Source: Candidatus Brachybacterium merdavium
Lineage (GTDB): Bacteria > Actinomycetota > Actinomycetes > Actinomycetales > Dermabacteraceae
Direction: 5' to 3'
DNA length: 54,650 bases
Assembly: GCA_019118275.1 (NCBI GenBank)
Contig: DWZH01000029.1
Location: 1 to 54,650, forward strand
A program made the position numbers and the translations under genes. Positions within the stretch are counted from its first letter, which is position 1. Each line of letters begins with the position of its first letter. Shown in pieces: positions 23,959 to 33,321 of this stretch. A model generated the notes under the pieces. The model ran no database searches, had not been told where the DNA came from, and was given only the letters and a program-made list of their open reading frames with translations.

Positions 23959-25662
23959 ATGCCCGCACGCACCCCTTCGCTCGAGACACCCGCCCCCGGC
24001 AGCGGCACCGCCGCGCTGCACCTACGGGCCGATGGCCTGTCCTTCTCCTTCCCGGACCGCCGGGTCCTGACCGACATCTCGCTGGTGGTTCCCGCGGGCC
24101 GGCCCACCGGCCTGCTCGGGGAGAACGGCAGCGGCAAGTCCACCCTGCTGCAGGTGCTGGCGGGACGGCTCGAGCCCTCGGCCGGGACCGTGAGCGCGCC
24201 GGGGCCCGTCGGCCTGCTCCACCAGGGCCTGCCCTTCCCCGTCCAGGCGACGGTGGGCGAGGTGGTATCGGAGGCGCTCTCGCACTCCCGGCGCCTGGAG
24301 CAGCAGCTGGCCGCGGCCGGAGAGGCGCTCGCCGCCGGGACCGGGCCCGGTGAGGCGACGCCGACCCCGCAGGCGGTGCGCCGCTACGACCAGCTGCTGG
24401 CCGAGGCCACCCTGGCCGATGCCTGGAACGCCGACTCCCGCGCCGAGATGGTGCTGGCCGCCCTCGGCCTGGCGGGGCTGGGCCCCGGTACCCGGCTCAC
24501 GGAGATCAGCGGCGGACAGCGCGAGCGCCTCGCGCTCGCGCACCTGCTGATCGGCCGCCCCACCACCTGGCTGCTGGACGAGCCCACCAATCACCTCGAC
24601 GACGAGGGCGCCGCCTTCCTCACCGGCGCGATCACGAGCCACCCGGGCCCGGTGCTGATCGCCAGCCATGACCGCGCCTTCCTCGACGAGGCCACCCGCG
24701 CCCAGCTGGATCTCGACCCCGCCGAGGCCCCGCTGGCTCGGCCCGTTGGCGGGGTGACGGCCTACACGGGTGGGTTCAGCGACTACCTGCTGGCTCGCTT
24801 CGAGGCCCGGGAGCGCTGGGAGCACCGCTTCCAGGAGGAGCAGGAGGAGCTGAAGAAGCTGCGGCAGGCGGTGCGGGACTCCTACGACGGGGGCCGGCAG
24901 AGCGCCGCCCGCGCCGAGGTGCGGATGGCCCGGAAGTTCCACGCCGACCGCAACGCGACCCGGGTCAGACGCCACGTGCGCGAGTCCCGAGCACGCCTGG
25001 CCCAGCTCGAGCAGGAACAGGTGCGCAAGCCTCCCGCGCCGCTGCATCTCACGCAGCTGCCCCCTGCCCCCCGAGGCGCGGCAGGCTCGACCGGGACCGT
25101 GCTGGTGAGTGCGCGGGAGGTCCGCGTCCAGGGCCGGCTCGCACCGGTGTCGCTGTCGCTCTCGGCCGGGCAGCAGCTGCTGATCACCGGGGCGAACGGC
25201 TCGGGCAAGTCCACCCTGCTGGACGTGCTGACCGGGCGCCTGGCGGCCGACGGGGGATCCGTCTCCCGGCCTCGCGGGCTGCGCATCGGCCACCTCGGCC
25301 AGGACGACCATCCCGTCCCCGGCCGCACCGTCCGCGCCCACCTGCAGCGGGCGCGCGGGGGAGAGGGGCGGCCGGGATCCGACGGCGCGGTGCCCGAGCT
25401 GTTCGGCCTGGTCCACCCGCGCGATCTGGACCGGCCCCTGGAGCTGCTCTCGCGCGGTCAGCTGCGCCGCGTGATGCTGGCCGCCGTGCTGCTGGACCCC
25501 CCGGAGCTGCTGGTGCTCGATGAGCCCACCAACCATCTGGCCCTGGTCACCGCCACCCGCCTCGAGGCCGCCCTGGCGGACTGGGGCGGGACGCTGCTGA
25601 TAGCCTCCCACGACCGCTGGCTGCGCCGCCGCTGGCAGGGCGAGGTGCTGCATCTGGACTGA
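23959..25662 (+). CDS. ABC-F family ribosome-protection ATPase (antibiotic-resistance type)
   Basis: 567 residues with two ABC domains in tandem and no membrane segments. The first Walker A is GENGSGKST (Gly54-Thr62), with signature SGGQRERLALA and Walker B WLLDEPTNHLD. An arginine- and glutamate-rich helical linker (about residues 275-345) is the part that reaches into the ribosome in this family. The second domain has GANGSGKST, a diverged signature LSRGQLRRV and LLVLDEPTNHL. The proportions and DEPTNHL motifs match ABC-F proteins that dislodge macrolides, lincosamides or streptogramins from the 50S subunit. AGGAG lies 7 nt before the ATG. The short leader peptide before it supports a drug-induced resistance role, though housekeeping ABC-F proteins look similar. 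Confidence 0.85.
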   Translation: MPARTPSLETPAPGSGTAALHLRADGLSFSFPDRRVLTDISLVVPAGRPTGLLGENGSGKSTLLQVLAGRLEPSAGTVSAPGPVGLLHQGLPFPVQATVGEVVSEALSHSRRLEQQLAAAGEALAAGTGPGEATPTPQAVRRYDQLLAEATLADAWNADSRAEMVLAALGLAGLGPGTRLTEISGGQRERLALAHLLIGRPTTWLLDEPTNHLDDEGAAFLTGAITSHPGPVLIASHDRAFLDEATRAQLDLDPAEAPLARPVGGVTAYTGGFSDYLLARFEARERWEHRFQEEQEELKKLRQAVRDSYDGGRQSAARAEVRMARKFHADRNATRVRRHVRESRARLAQLEQEQVRKPPAPLHLTQLPPAPRGAAGSTGTVLVSAREVRVQGRLAPVSLSLSAGQQLLITGANGSGKSTLLDVLTGRLAADGGSVSRPRGLRIGHLGQDDHPVPGRTVRAHLQRARGGEGRPGSDGAVPELFGLVHPRDLDRPLELLSRGQLRRVMLAAVLLDPPELLVLDEPTNHLALVTATRLEAALADWGGTLLIASHDRWLRRRWQGEVLHLD

Positions 25663-25749
25663 GCAGGCGTGTCATACGCGTTCATGATCTTCGAATCCCG
25701 CGCCTGCCTCGGGCACGCTGGCGCAGACCTGACTTCCAGGAGGAGCACC

Positions 25750-27039
25750 ATGGCCGATCAGCCGCTGAAGTTCGAGACCCTCACCGTCCACGCCGGCCAG
25801 GAGCCCGACTCCGATGCCGGGTCGCGGGCTCTGCCGATCCACCAGACCACCAGCTTCGTGTTCCCCACCGCGGAGTCGGCGGCCGACCGCTTCGCGCTCA
25901 CCGAGGCCGGTCCGATCTACAGCCGGATCACCAACCCCACCCAGTCGGCCGTCGAGGATCGCGTGGCCGCGCTCGAGGGCGGGGCGGCCGGACTGCTGCT
26001 GGCCTCCGGGCAGAGCGCCATCACCCTGGCGATCCTGAACCTGGCCGGTGCCGGCAGCTCGATCGCCGTGTCCCCGAGCCTGTACGGCGGCAGCTTCAAC
26101 CTGTTCAAGCACACCTTGCCGCGCCTGGGCATCACCCCGCAGTGGATCGAGGACCCCACCGATCCCGAGTCCTGGCGGGCCGCGGCCGACGAGACCACCC
26201 GCGCCTTCTTCGTCGAGTCGATCCCCAACCCCAAGCACGACATCCCCGATCTGCGTGCCATCGCCGACGTCGCCCATGAGGCGGGGGTCCCGCTGATCGT
26301 CGACAACACCGTGGCCACCCCGTTCCTGCTGCGTCCCATCGAGCACGGGGCCGACATCGTGGTGCACTCCGCGACCAAGTTCCTGGGCGGCCACGGCACC
26401 TCCATCGCGGGGGTGCTGGTCGACGGCGGCAGCTTCGACTTCGCCGCCCACGGGGACAAGTACCCGCAGTTCACCGAGCCCGACGAGTCCTACAACGGAC
26501 TCGTCTTCTCTCAGGTGCCGGCACCGTTCGCGACCCGCGCCCGCGTCACCCTGCTGCGCGACCTCGGACCGGCGATCTCCCCCTTCAACGCCTTCCTGAT
26601 CGGACAGGGCCTGGAGACGCTGCACCTGCGCATGGAGCGTCACCTCGACAATGCCCGCACCGTCGCCGAGTTCCTCGAGGCCGATGAGCGGGTGGGTGAG
26701 GTGACCTGGGCGTCCCTGCCCTCCTCCCCGTACTATGCGACCGCGCAGAAGTATCTGCCCCGCGGCGCCGGCAGCGTGCTGGGCTTCGTGCTGCCGGGCG
26801 GTCTGGAGGCCGGGCGCCGCTTCGTCGACGCCCTGACCCTGCACTCGCACGTGGCCAACATCGGTGACGTGCGCAGCCTGGTCATCCACCCCGCCTCCAC
26901 CACCCACTCGCAGCTGACCGAGGCGGAGCATCGCGCCGCCGGCATCGAGCCCGGTTTCGTGCGCCTGTCGGTGGGCATCGAGCACATCGACGACATCCTC
27001 GCCGACATCGAGCGCGGGCTGGCCGCCGTCTCCGGGTGA
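25750..27039 (+). CDS. metY: O-acetylhomoserine sulfhydrylase
   Basis: A 429-residue Cys/Met metabolism PLP enzyme. Motifs are [11 protein letters not shown] (N-terminal), [47 protein letters not shown] and the PLP lysine in [16 protein letters not shown] (Lys210). The length and the [18 protein letters not shown] insertion distinguish MetY from the shorter cystathionine synthases. It makes homocysteine from O-acetylhomoserine and sulfide. An AGGAGG site lies 6 nt before the ATG. The 87-nt upstream gap contains an imperfect inverted repeat (GAGCAGGCG with CGCCTGCCTC, 25661-25710), which may end the ABC-F transcript or regulate metY; no SAM riboswitch is recognisable. Confidence 0.9.
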   Translation: MADQPLKFETLTVHAGQEPDSDAGSRALPIHQTTSFVFPTAESAADRFALTEAGPIYSRITNPTQSAVEDRVAALEGGAAGLLLASGQSAITLAILNLAGAGSSIAVSPSLYGGSFNLFKHTLPRLGITPQWIEDPTDPESWRAAADETTRAFFVESIPNPKHDIPDLRAIADVAHEAGVPLIVDNTVATPFLLRPIEHGADIVVHSATKFLGGHGTSIAGVLVDGGSFDFAAHGDKYPQFTEPDESYNGLVFSQVPAPFATRARVTLLRDLGPAISPFNAFLIGQGLETLHLRMERHLDNARTVAEFLEADERVGEVTWASLPSSPYYATAQKYLPRGAGSVLGFVLPGGLEAGRRFVDALTLHSHVANIGDVRSLVIHPASTTHSQLTEAEHRAAGIEPGFVRLSVGIEHIDDILADIERGLAAVSG

Positions 27040-27215
27040 GACCCGGGGCCGGGCCGGCCGGATGCGGCGCGCGCCGTCCGATCGGTCGCCCGCCCGGGCA
27101 CGCGCGCAGCCGGCGGGCCGCCGCGCAGGTCCGGTGCGCGCCCGCACGGGCCGGGGAGAGCCCGCGCGGCCGCACTCACGGGCACGGGCGGCGACCTGGA
27201 TACGCTGGGGTCATC

Positions 27216-27926
27216 ATGAGCTCTGAACCCGCCCCGCTGCCTCCCTCTCCGCTGGACACCTGGCCACCCGCCTGGTCCCCGTCCGCCGTCGTCTTCGACT
27301 TCGACGGGCTGCTGGTCGACACCGAGGCCGAGTGGATCCGCGTGCAGGACGCCTACCTGGCGATGCACGACGTGAGGATGGACGCCGCCACCCGTCGGGA
27401 GATCACGGGCCGGGCCGCCGAGGTCGTGGTCACCGCGATCGGTGCACTGGTCGGCAAGGACCCCCAGCTGGTGGGCGACGAGCTGCTGGCCGCCCACCGT
27501 GAGGGCCTGCGGGACCGCGACGGGCTGGTCCCGCTGCCGGGCGGGCTGGAGACCGTGCGGGCCGTGGCCGCCAAGCGGCCGGTGGCGATCGCCTCGAACT
27601 CCCCACGCGAGATGCTCGACCACAAGCTCGCCGCCACCGGCCTGGTGGACGTGGTCGACGCGCACGTCGCCGTCGAGGACATCACCGCCCCCAAGCCCGC
27701 CCCCGACATCTACCTGCACGCCGCCCGGCTGCTCGGCGCCGACCCCGCGCAGAGCCTGGGCTTCGAGGACTCCGAGACCGGGGCGAGCGCGGCCGTCGAG
27801 GCGGGCCTGCAGCTGATCACGGTGCCCTCCCTGGAAGGGCAGCGACCGCGCGCCCACCGCCGTCTCGACACCCTCGAGGACCCGGTGCTGCAGGAATGGA
27901 TCGCCGGCTGGGAGGTGCGACGGTGA
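27216..27926 (+). CDS. HAD superfamily phosphatase (beta-phosphoglucomutase-like), first of two
   Basis: 236 residues, HAD subfamily IA. Motif I is VVFDFDGLLVDTEAEW, with the two aspartates at its core; motif II is the serine in AIASNSPREM; motif III is the lysine in TAPKPAPDIYLHAA; motif IV is GFEDSETGASAAVEAG. The helical cap between motifs I and II marks the phosphoglycolate phosphatase/beta-phosphoglucomutase group. The substrate is a small phosphorylated metabolite, not identifiable. A TACGCT box 9 nt before the ATG suggests a very short leader. The next HAD gene overlaps its stop. Confidence 0.88.
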   Translation: MSSEPAPLPPSPLDTWPPAWSPSAVVFDFDGLLVDTEAEWIRVQDAYLAMHDVRMDAATRREITGRAAEVVVTAIGALVGKDPQLVGDELLAAHREGLRDRDGLVPLPGGLETVRAVAAKRPVAIASNSPREMLDHKLAATGLVDVVDAHVAVEDITAPKPAPDIYLHAARLLGADPAQSLGFEDSETGASAAVEAGLQLITVPSLEGQRPRAHRRLDTLEDPVLQEWIAGWEVRR

Positions 27927-28720
27927 CCGGGCGCACGACCCCGGGCAGGGTCCCGGGCACGGCCCGCCGCGGCCCTGCCGGTCCCGTCGGCCCCACCGGC
28001 TCCACCGGTTCGACGGGCTCCACCGGCTCCACCGGTTCGACGGGCTCCACCAGCCTTGAATGCTTCCATGAGGCCTTCGGGGACTGGACCCCGAAGGCCG
28101 TGGTCTTCGACTGCGACGGTCTGCTGCTGGACACCGAGGTGGTCTGGCAGCGCGCGCAGGACGCCGTCGTCGCGGCCCACGGCGCGAGGCTCCGTGAGGA
28201 GGACGACGCCGGGCTGCACGGCTCGACCATCGAGAGCGCCGCCGAGATCATCGCCACCCGATCGGACAGCACCGCCGTACAGATCCTGTCGGATCTGCAC
28301 ACCGCCTTCGACCGCGAGCTGTCGGGCGGGATCCGCCTGATGCCCGGGGCGCTGGAGGTCATCGAGCTGACCGCGGCCCGTGTCCCTCTGGGCTGCGCCT
28401 CCAACTCCTGGCTGGCCTCCCTCGAGGACAAACTCACCGCCGGCGGGCTGCGCCAGCACCTGGCGGTGCTGGAGGCCTCCGACACCGTCGAACGGCCCAA
28501 GCCCGCGCCCGACATGTACGCCGCCGCTGCTCGCGCCCTGGGCCACGACGCCGCCGACACCCTCGCTTTCGAGGACTCCGGCACCGGCGCCCGCGCCGCC
28601 CGCGAGGCCGGACTGGCCCTGATCGCCGTGCCCACGCCGGGAGCCCCCGTCTCGGCCGCCGAGCTGGTCCTGGACTCCCTGCTGGACCCGGGTCTCGCGG
28701 CCTGGATCGCGACCTGGTGA
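27923..28720 (+). CDS. HAD superfamily phosphatase with collagen-like N-terminal triplets
   Basis: 265 residues. It starts at a GTG overlapping the previous stop (GTGA); no other in-frame start exists before the catalytic domain. Residues 20-46 or so are nine Gly-X-Y triplets: GPAGPVGPT followed by six GST units. The HAD-IA domain then follows: VVFDCDGLLLDTEVVW, GCASNSWLASLEDKL, RPKPAPDMYAAAA and AFEDSGTGARAAREAG. It is a diverged paralogue of the gene before it, likely from tandem duplication. The triplet region is probably a flexible linker, since stable collagen needs many more triplets and proline. The substrate is unknown. Confidence 0.85.
   Translation: MTGRTTPGRVPGTARRGPAGPVGPTGSTGSTGSTGSTGSTGSTSLECFHEAFGDWTPKAVVFDCDGLLLDTEVVWQRAQDAVVAAHGARLREEDDAGLHGSTIESAAEIIATRSDSTAVQILSDLHTAFDRELSGGIRLMPGALEVIELTAARVPLGCASNSWLASLEDKLTAGGLRQHLAVLEASDTVERPKPAPDMYAAAARALGHDAADTLAFEDSGTGARAAREAGLALIAVPTPGAPVSAAELVLDSLLDPGLAAWIATW
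27998..28051 (+). repeat. Perfect 27-nt tandem duplication encoding six Gly-Ser-Thr triplets
   Basis: Two identical adjacent 27-nt units, each beginning GGCTCCACCGGTTCGACG and each encoding three GST triplets. Identity at the synonymous positions shows a recent duplication, and copy number may vary between strains. Confidence 0.9.
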
Positions 28721-28741
28721 CCTGGGGGAGCGGCCCGCCAC

Positions 28742-28771
28742 GGGGCGCCATCCGCGGCCTCCGGGCGCCCC
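28742..28771 (+). terminator. Candidate terminator after the HAD pair
   Basis: GGGGCGCC and its complement GGCGCCCC enclose a 14-nt loop, 22 nt after the second HAD stop. A competing pairing ATCCGCGG/GCGGAT overlaps it. There is no U-tract. Confidence 0.4.
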
Positions 28772-28835
28772 GCGGATGCCCGCACATGTCACCCGGACTG
28801 GCCCCCACTCGCCGACACAGTGTTCACTGGGGCCC

Positions 28836-30755
28836 ATGAGTTCCTCTGCCGACGCTGCCCAACCCCTGACAGCCCGCGCCCGCGGATCCGCGCTGCGCGG
28901 ACGCGGCTGGCTGAACACCGGCGGGGTCGACCTCGACCTCGAGGACCTGCGCGGCAAGATCGTGCTGCTGGACTTCTGGACCTTCTGCTGCGTGAACTGC
29001 CTGCACGTGCTCGACGAGCTGCGGCCGTTGGAGGAGAAGTGGGACCAGGAGCTGGTCGTCATCGGCGTCCACTCCCCGAAGTTCGAGTTCGAGAAGGACC
29101 CGGAGGCCCTGGCCGCCAACATCGAGCGCTACGAGGTGAGCCACCCGGTCATCGACGACCCCGAGCTGACCACGTGGACCGAGTACGGCGCTCGTGCCTG
29201 GCCGACCCTGATGGTCCTGGACACCCATGGCCGCATCGCCGGCAACCTCTCGGGGGAGGGGCACGCCGCCAACCTCGACGCCCTGGTCGGCAAGCTGGTC
29301 GCCGAGGGCGAGGCCGACGGCTCGCTGCGCCGCAGCCCCGCACCCACCGTCCTGGCCGAGCGGGTCCCGCAGACCCTGCGCTTCCCCTCCAAGCTCACCC
29401 CGCTGCACGACGGACGCCTGGTCGTCTCCGACGCCGGACAGCACCGGCTGGTCGTCTTCGAGACCGATGGCGCCACCATCGACGAGGTGATCGGCACCGG
29501 CCGGCGCGGCCACGCCGACGGGGACCACGAGACCGCCCAGTTCGCCGAGCCCAACGGGGTCCTGGCCCTGCCGCAGGACGTCGCCGCCGAGGTCGGCTAC
29601 GACCTCCTGGTCGCCGACACCGCCGGCCACCTGCTGCGGGGGGTCAAGATCGGGCAGGACCGCCTGCTGCGCTCACGCACCGCCACCGAGGTGACCACGG
29701 TCGCCGGCACCGGCAGGCAGTGGATGCAGGGCAGCGAACTGCCCCGCGGCGAAGGCGACGCCCGCTCCTTCGACCTGTCCACCCCGTGGGACCTGTGCTG
29801 GTCGCACGTGCTGGACCGGGCGGTGATCGCCATGGCCGGCATCCACCAGATCTGGACCTTCGACCCCGTCACCGGCAACCTGATGGTCCTGGCCGGCACC
29901 ACCCAGGAGGGCCTGGTCGACGGCCCGGTCGTCACCTCCTGGTGGGCGCAGCCCTCCGGTCTCGACGAGCTGCCCGACGGCCGCATCGTGGTCGCCGACT
30001 CCGAGACCTCCGCCGTGCGCGTGCTCGACCCGCACGACATGCAGGTCACCACCCTGGTCGGTGAGGGCCTGTTCGACTTCGGCCACGTCGACGGGCCCGC
30101 CGCCGACGCCCGCCTGCAGCATCCGCTGGGGGTGACCGCCCTGCCCGACGGCCGTATCGCGGTGGCCGACACCTACAACGGCGCCATCCGCCTGATCGAC
30201 GAGAGCGGCGCGGAGGACGGCGGCGTCAGCGTGGTCTCGGTGGCGCTGGACCTCGACGAACCCTCGGACGCGATCGTCGGCCCCCCGATCGACGGCATCG
30301 GACAGCTGGTGGTCGTCGAATCCGGCGCGCACCGGGTGACCTGGGTGCCGGTGGCCAAGGCCGCCGAGCGGATCATCGACCAGGGCGCCCAGCGCTCCGA
30401 ACGGCCGGTCACCGAGATCGGGCCCGGCCCGATCCGGGTGCGAGTGCTGTTCACCCCGCCGGAGGGCCACAAGCTCGACGACTCCCTGGGCCCCTCCACC
30501 CAGGTGACCATCTCCGCGACTCCCGCAGGCATGCTGCAGGACGGCGGCGGCGTGTCCACCGACCTCGAGCGCACCGTGGACCTGGACCCGGTCTACCGTG
30601 AGGGGGTGCTGCACATCAGTGCCCGCGCCGCCTCCTGCGACGCCGATCCGGCCGTGGAGTTCCCTGCCTGCCACATGCACCAGCAGGACTGGGGCGTCCC
30701 GATCCGCATCGTCGACGGGGCCCCCACCGAGCTGGACCTGTCCCTGCTCGCCTGA
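28836..30755 (+). CDS. NHLRC2-like thioredoxin-fold / NHL-repeat protein
   Basis: 639 residues. The N-terminal thioredoxin-like domain (about 20-160) has LLDFWTFCCVNCLHVLDELR, with a CxxC-type Cys52-Val-Asn-Cys55 preceded by another Cys, as in NHLRC2. A six-bladed NHL beta-propeller (about 175-480) follows, with blades marked by GRLVVSDAGQHRLVVF, LPDGRIVVADSETSAVRVLD and LPDGRIAVADTYNGAIRLID. A C-terminal beta domain with CHMHQQDWGVPI closes the protein. There is no signal peptide, so it is cytoplasmic. Bacterial members have no established role; a redox or disulfide function is the inference. The pyrophosphatase-like membrane gene follows after 73 nt on the same strand and may be co-transcribed. 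Confidence 0.85.
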   Translation: MSSSADAAQPLTARARGSALRGRGWLNTGGVDLDLEDLRGKIVLLDFWTFCCVNCLHVLDELRPLEEKWDQELVVIGVHSPKFEFEKDPEALAANIERYEVSHPVIDDPELTTWTEYGARAWPTLMVLDTHGRIAGNLSGEGHAANLDALVGKLVAEGEADGSLRRSPAPTVLAERVPQTLRFPSKLTPLHDGRLVVSDAGQHRLVVFETDGATIDEVIGTGRRGHADGDHETAQFAEPNGVLALPQDVAAEVGYDLLVADTAGHLLRGVKIGQDRLLRSRTATEVTTVAGTGRQWMQGSELPRGEGDARSFDLSTPWDLCWSHVLDRAVIAMAGIHQIWTFDPVTGNLMVLAGTTQEGLVDGPVVTSWWAQPSGLDELPDGRIVVADSETSAVRVLDPHDMQVTTLVGEGLFDFGHVDGPAADARLQHPLGVTALPDGRIAVADTYNGAIRLIDESGAEDGGVSVVSVALDLDEPSDAIVGPPIDGIGQLVVVESGAHRVTWVPVAKAAERIIDQGAQRSERPVTEIGPGPIRVRVLFTPPEGHKLDDSLGPSTQVTISATPAGMLQDGGGVSTDLERTVDLDPVYREGVLHISARAASCDADPAVEFPACHMHQQDWGVPIRIVDGAPTELDLSLLA

Positions 30756-30828
30756 GCATCCGCCCGCTCGCCCCGCACAGGCGGCCGGGCCCCAGGCTCC
30801 CTCAGTCAGCCCCGACGGAAGCGTGACC

Positions 30829-33321
30829 GTGGATCTCATCACCCAGTTCCCCCTCGGCGACGATATCGCCGTGACCCTCCTGGTCCTTGCGGGCCTGTCC
30901 ATCGCCGCCCTCGTGGCGGGCGCGATCGTGCCCAGCAGGCTGCGACGCGACGAGGACTCCGAGGACGTCGACGAGACCCTGGGCCGACGCCTGGGCGTGC
31001 ACCTGGCCTCGGCGGGCTCGATCATCCTGTGGGTGGGACTGCCGGCCCTGGTGCTGCTGTACCTGGCATCCGGCACCACCGATGAGCGGATCATGCGTTC
31101 GGCGATGATGCTGGTCGGCCTGCTGCTGGGCCCCCTGGCCGCGTGGCGCGGCATCGCGGTGCAGCTGGCGGTGCTGGGCGTGGCCGCCGACCGCCGGCCG
31201 GCCCTGATCGCCCGCCTGGGAGCGCTGACCGTGGCCGGTGCGCTGGGAGTCGCCGTGCTGCCGATCGCCATCGTGGTCTGGTTCCTCCAGGAGGGCGCCG
31301 GCTGGTCCCTGATCTCCCTGGCCGGGGGCGCCGCGATCTCCGCGCTGGCCATCCGCGCCTGCTCGGCGCCCGTCGACACCGCCGCCGCCTCCGCCACGCT
31401 CCTGGTCGGCACCGACGAGCACGAACTGGAGGCCGACGACGCCGGTAACCTCGGCACCCCCCATCTGCGGGCCGCACGCATGTTCCGTCGCGGGGGAGCG
31501 CTCAGCGCCGACCTCGTCGCCGTGACCACCGCGCTGGCCGGGGCCGGCGTCCTGCTCGGGGTCCCCGTGCTGGCGGCCGAGGGCGTCTTGGTGGTGCTGC
31601 TGGGGCTGGGCGTGGCGATGCTCGCCGCCGCCGTCGTCGCCGTGATCCCGCACGTGGGCCGGCCCGGGCACGAGACCGGGGCGCTGCGACTGGGAGGACT
31701 GTCGGCCGCCGTGCTGGGCGGGGCAGGCATGGTGGCCGCCGCCGCTCTATGGCTGCCGCGCACCTACAAGGACCTGCGCTTCGAGCACGCCGGCATGGCC
31801 AACTTCACCGATCCCGCCATCGCCGGCTCCGAACCCATGCCCCGCGAGCAGATGGAGCCGCAGATCGAGGAGGCCGTGGCGGACATGTCGCAGTGGATCT
31901 CCGCGACCGACGACTCCCGTGACGCCAGCGTCTTCCTCGACCTGCTGACCCTGTACACCGTCTCCCCGAGCGCGGTGGCCGCCGGAGCGCTCGGCCTGGG
32001 CGTCCTGGCCGCCCTGGCTGCCGTGCTGCTGGCCGCCGGGATCGGCGACCGGCAGGGCGGGACCGTGCTGCGGGCCGCTCGCACCAGCCGCACCGGCGGT
32101 GCACTGGGCACCGCCGCGGGTCTCGGCTCCACCGCCCTGATCGCCGCGGGTGCAGTGGGGCTGCTGATCCTGATCGCCACGGTGCTCAGCGTGCTCAGCG
32201 CCGGGGTGCCGAACCTGGCCCTGGCGCTGCTGGCCTACTCGGGCCTGGGCGCACTGGTGGTCGTGGCCGGCTTCGCCGCCTCCCTGGCCGCCCCGTCCCT
32301 GGTGGACGGTGCGGAGGTCGAACGCGGTCTGCGCGACGCCGGCACCTCGGCCGCGATCGGGCCCCGGGTGGTGCTGCTGCTGACCGCCGTGCTTCCCGCC
32401 CTGGCCGTCGTCGGCACCGTCGTGTCCTCGCTGCAGTCCGCACCGCGCACCGAGACCGTGTGGGAGGACCGCGCCCTGCACGCCGTGACCCCCATGTCAC
32501 TGCCCCTGCTGGGCGGCGTGGCGCTGGGCGCGGTGACCGTGCTGCTGGTGACCGCCTCCCTGCTGGACGCCTCCCGCCGGTCCGGCGCGCTCGCCGTGGT
32601 CGACACCCGCGCCGGGATGCTCGAGGGCCAGGACCGGGTGCTGCTGAACGAGACACCCGAGGCGACGCGTCGTGCGGTCCTCGCCCCCGTGGTGGTGGTC
32701 GTGCTGATGCCGCTCGTGGCCGGCTTCGGTCTGGGACCGGCCGCGCTGCCCGGCCTGCTGATCGGTGGGGTGATCTCCGCCGCCGCGCTGGGGCTGTGGG
32801 CCCTGGGGTCGGCGACCGCCCTCGAGGGGGCCGCCGATCTGATCTCCACCGGCCGCTACGGCGGACCGGGCTCCTGGGGCCACTCCGGTGCCCTCGGCGG
32901 AGCGGTGCTGACCGGTGTGCTGCGCTCGGCCGTGGGTTCGGTGGCGCTGCCGCTGCTGCTGTCGACGTCGCTGCTCACGACGCTGTCGGTGAGCGCGGCC
33001 ATCGGCATGGTCACCGACGGCACCAGCATGTACCTGCGCTGGGGAGTGGCCGTGGTGGCGCTGGTGGTGATGACCACGTGCTGGGTGATCGCCGCGACCG
33101 CCCCGGAGGTCGACCTGGAGGACGAGATCGGAGCCATCTCCCGCCCCCTGTTCGCCCGCGAGGAGGAGCAGGAGGGCACCCTCGAGGCGATGAACTGGGA
33201 GGTCGACGAGGACGACGAGGGCAGCGATGACGGGGCCGCCCCGGCCCCGAAGCCGTCCCGGCGCCGGCGCAAGGGCCGCCGCCGCGCGGATCAAGCCGAC
33301 CAGGACGCCTCACAGGACTGA
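30829..33321 (+). CDS. Large membrane protein resembling a degenerate membrane pyrophosphatase (HppA-like, catalytic residues lost)
   Basis: 830 residues with about 16 hydrophobic helices and a basic C-terminal tail (RRRRKGRRR). Several regions line up with H+/Na+-translocating pyrophosphatase (compared from memory). MLEGQDRVLLNETPEATRRA corresponds to the GLMEGTAKPDYxRCV segment; GFGLGPAALPGLLIGGVIS to GxLLGPEALGGLLxG; RYGGPGSWGHSGALGG (Arg676 on) to the GGKGSxAHKAAVxGD segment; RDAGTSAAIG to the LDAVGNTTAAIGKG segment. The family's acidic catalytic motifs are absent: where GDTVGDPFKD is expected it reads GAVLTGVLRS, and the ADVGADLVGKVE/DNVGDNVGD loop aligns only loosely with APVDTAAASATLLVG. 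So it cannot hydrolyse pyrophosphate in the known way. GTG start with GGAAG 7 nt upstream; another GTG two codons earlier is possible. Confidence 0.65.
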   Translation: MDLITQFPLGDDIAVTLLVLAGLSIAALVAGAIVPSRLRRDEDSEDVDETLGRRLGVHLASAGSIILWVGLPALVLLYLASGTTDERIMRSAMMLVGLLLGPLAAWRGIAVQLAVLGVAADRRPALIARLGALTVAGALGVAVLPIAIVVWFLQEGAGWSLISLAGGAAISALAIRACSAPVDTAAASATLLVGTDEHELEADDAGNLGTPHLRAARMFRRGGALSADLVAVTTALAGAGVLLGVPVLAAEGVLVVLLGLGVAMLAAAVVAVIPHVGRPGHETGALRLGGLSAAVLGGAGMVAAAALWLPRTYKDLRFEHAGMANFTDPAIAGSEPMPREQMEPQIEEAVADMSQWISATDDSRDASVFLDLLTLYTVSPSAVAAGALGLGVLAALAAVLLAAGIGDRQGGTVLRAARTSRTGGALGTAAGLGSTALIAAGAVGLLILIATVLSVLSAGVPNLALALLAYSGLGALVVVAGFAASLAAPSLVDGAEVERGLRDAGTSAAIGPRVVLLLTAVLPALAVVGTVVSSLQSAPRTETVWEDRALHAVTPMSLPLLGGVALGAVTVLLVTASLLDASRRSGALAVVDTRAGMLEGQDRVLLNETPEATRRAVLAPVVVVVLMPLVAGFGLGPAALPGLLIGGVISAAALGLWALGSATALEGAADLISTGRYGGPGSWGHSGALGGAVLTGVLRSAVGSVALPLLLSTSLLTTLSVSAAIGMVTDGTSMYLRWGVAVVALVVMTTCWVIAATAPEVDLEDEIGAISRPLFAREEEQEGTLEAMNWEVDEDDEGSDDGAAPAPKPSRRRRKGRRRADQADQDASQD

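Noticed and set aside
25663..25749. A SAM or other methionine riboswitch before metY
   Set aside because: Only one imperfect inverted repeat is present, without any recognised aptamer core, and the gap is too short.
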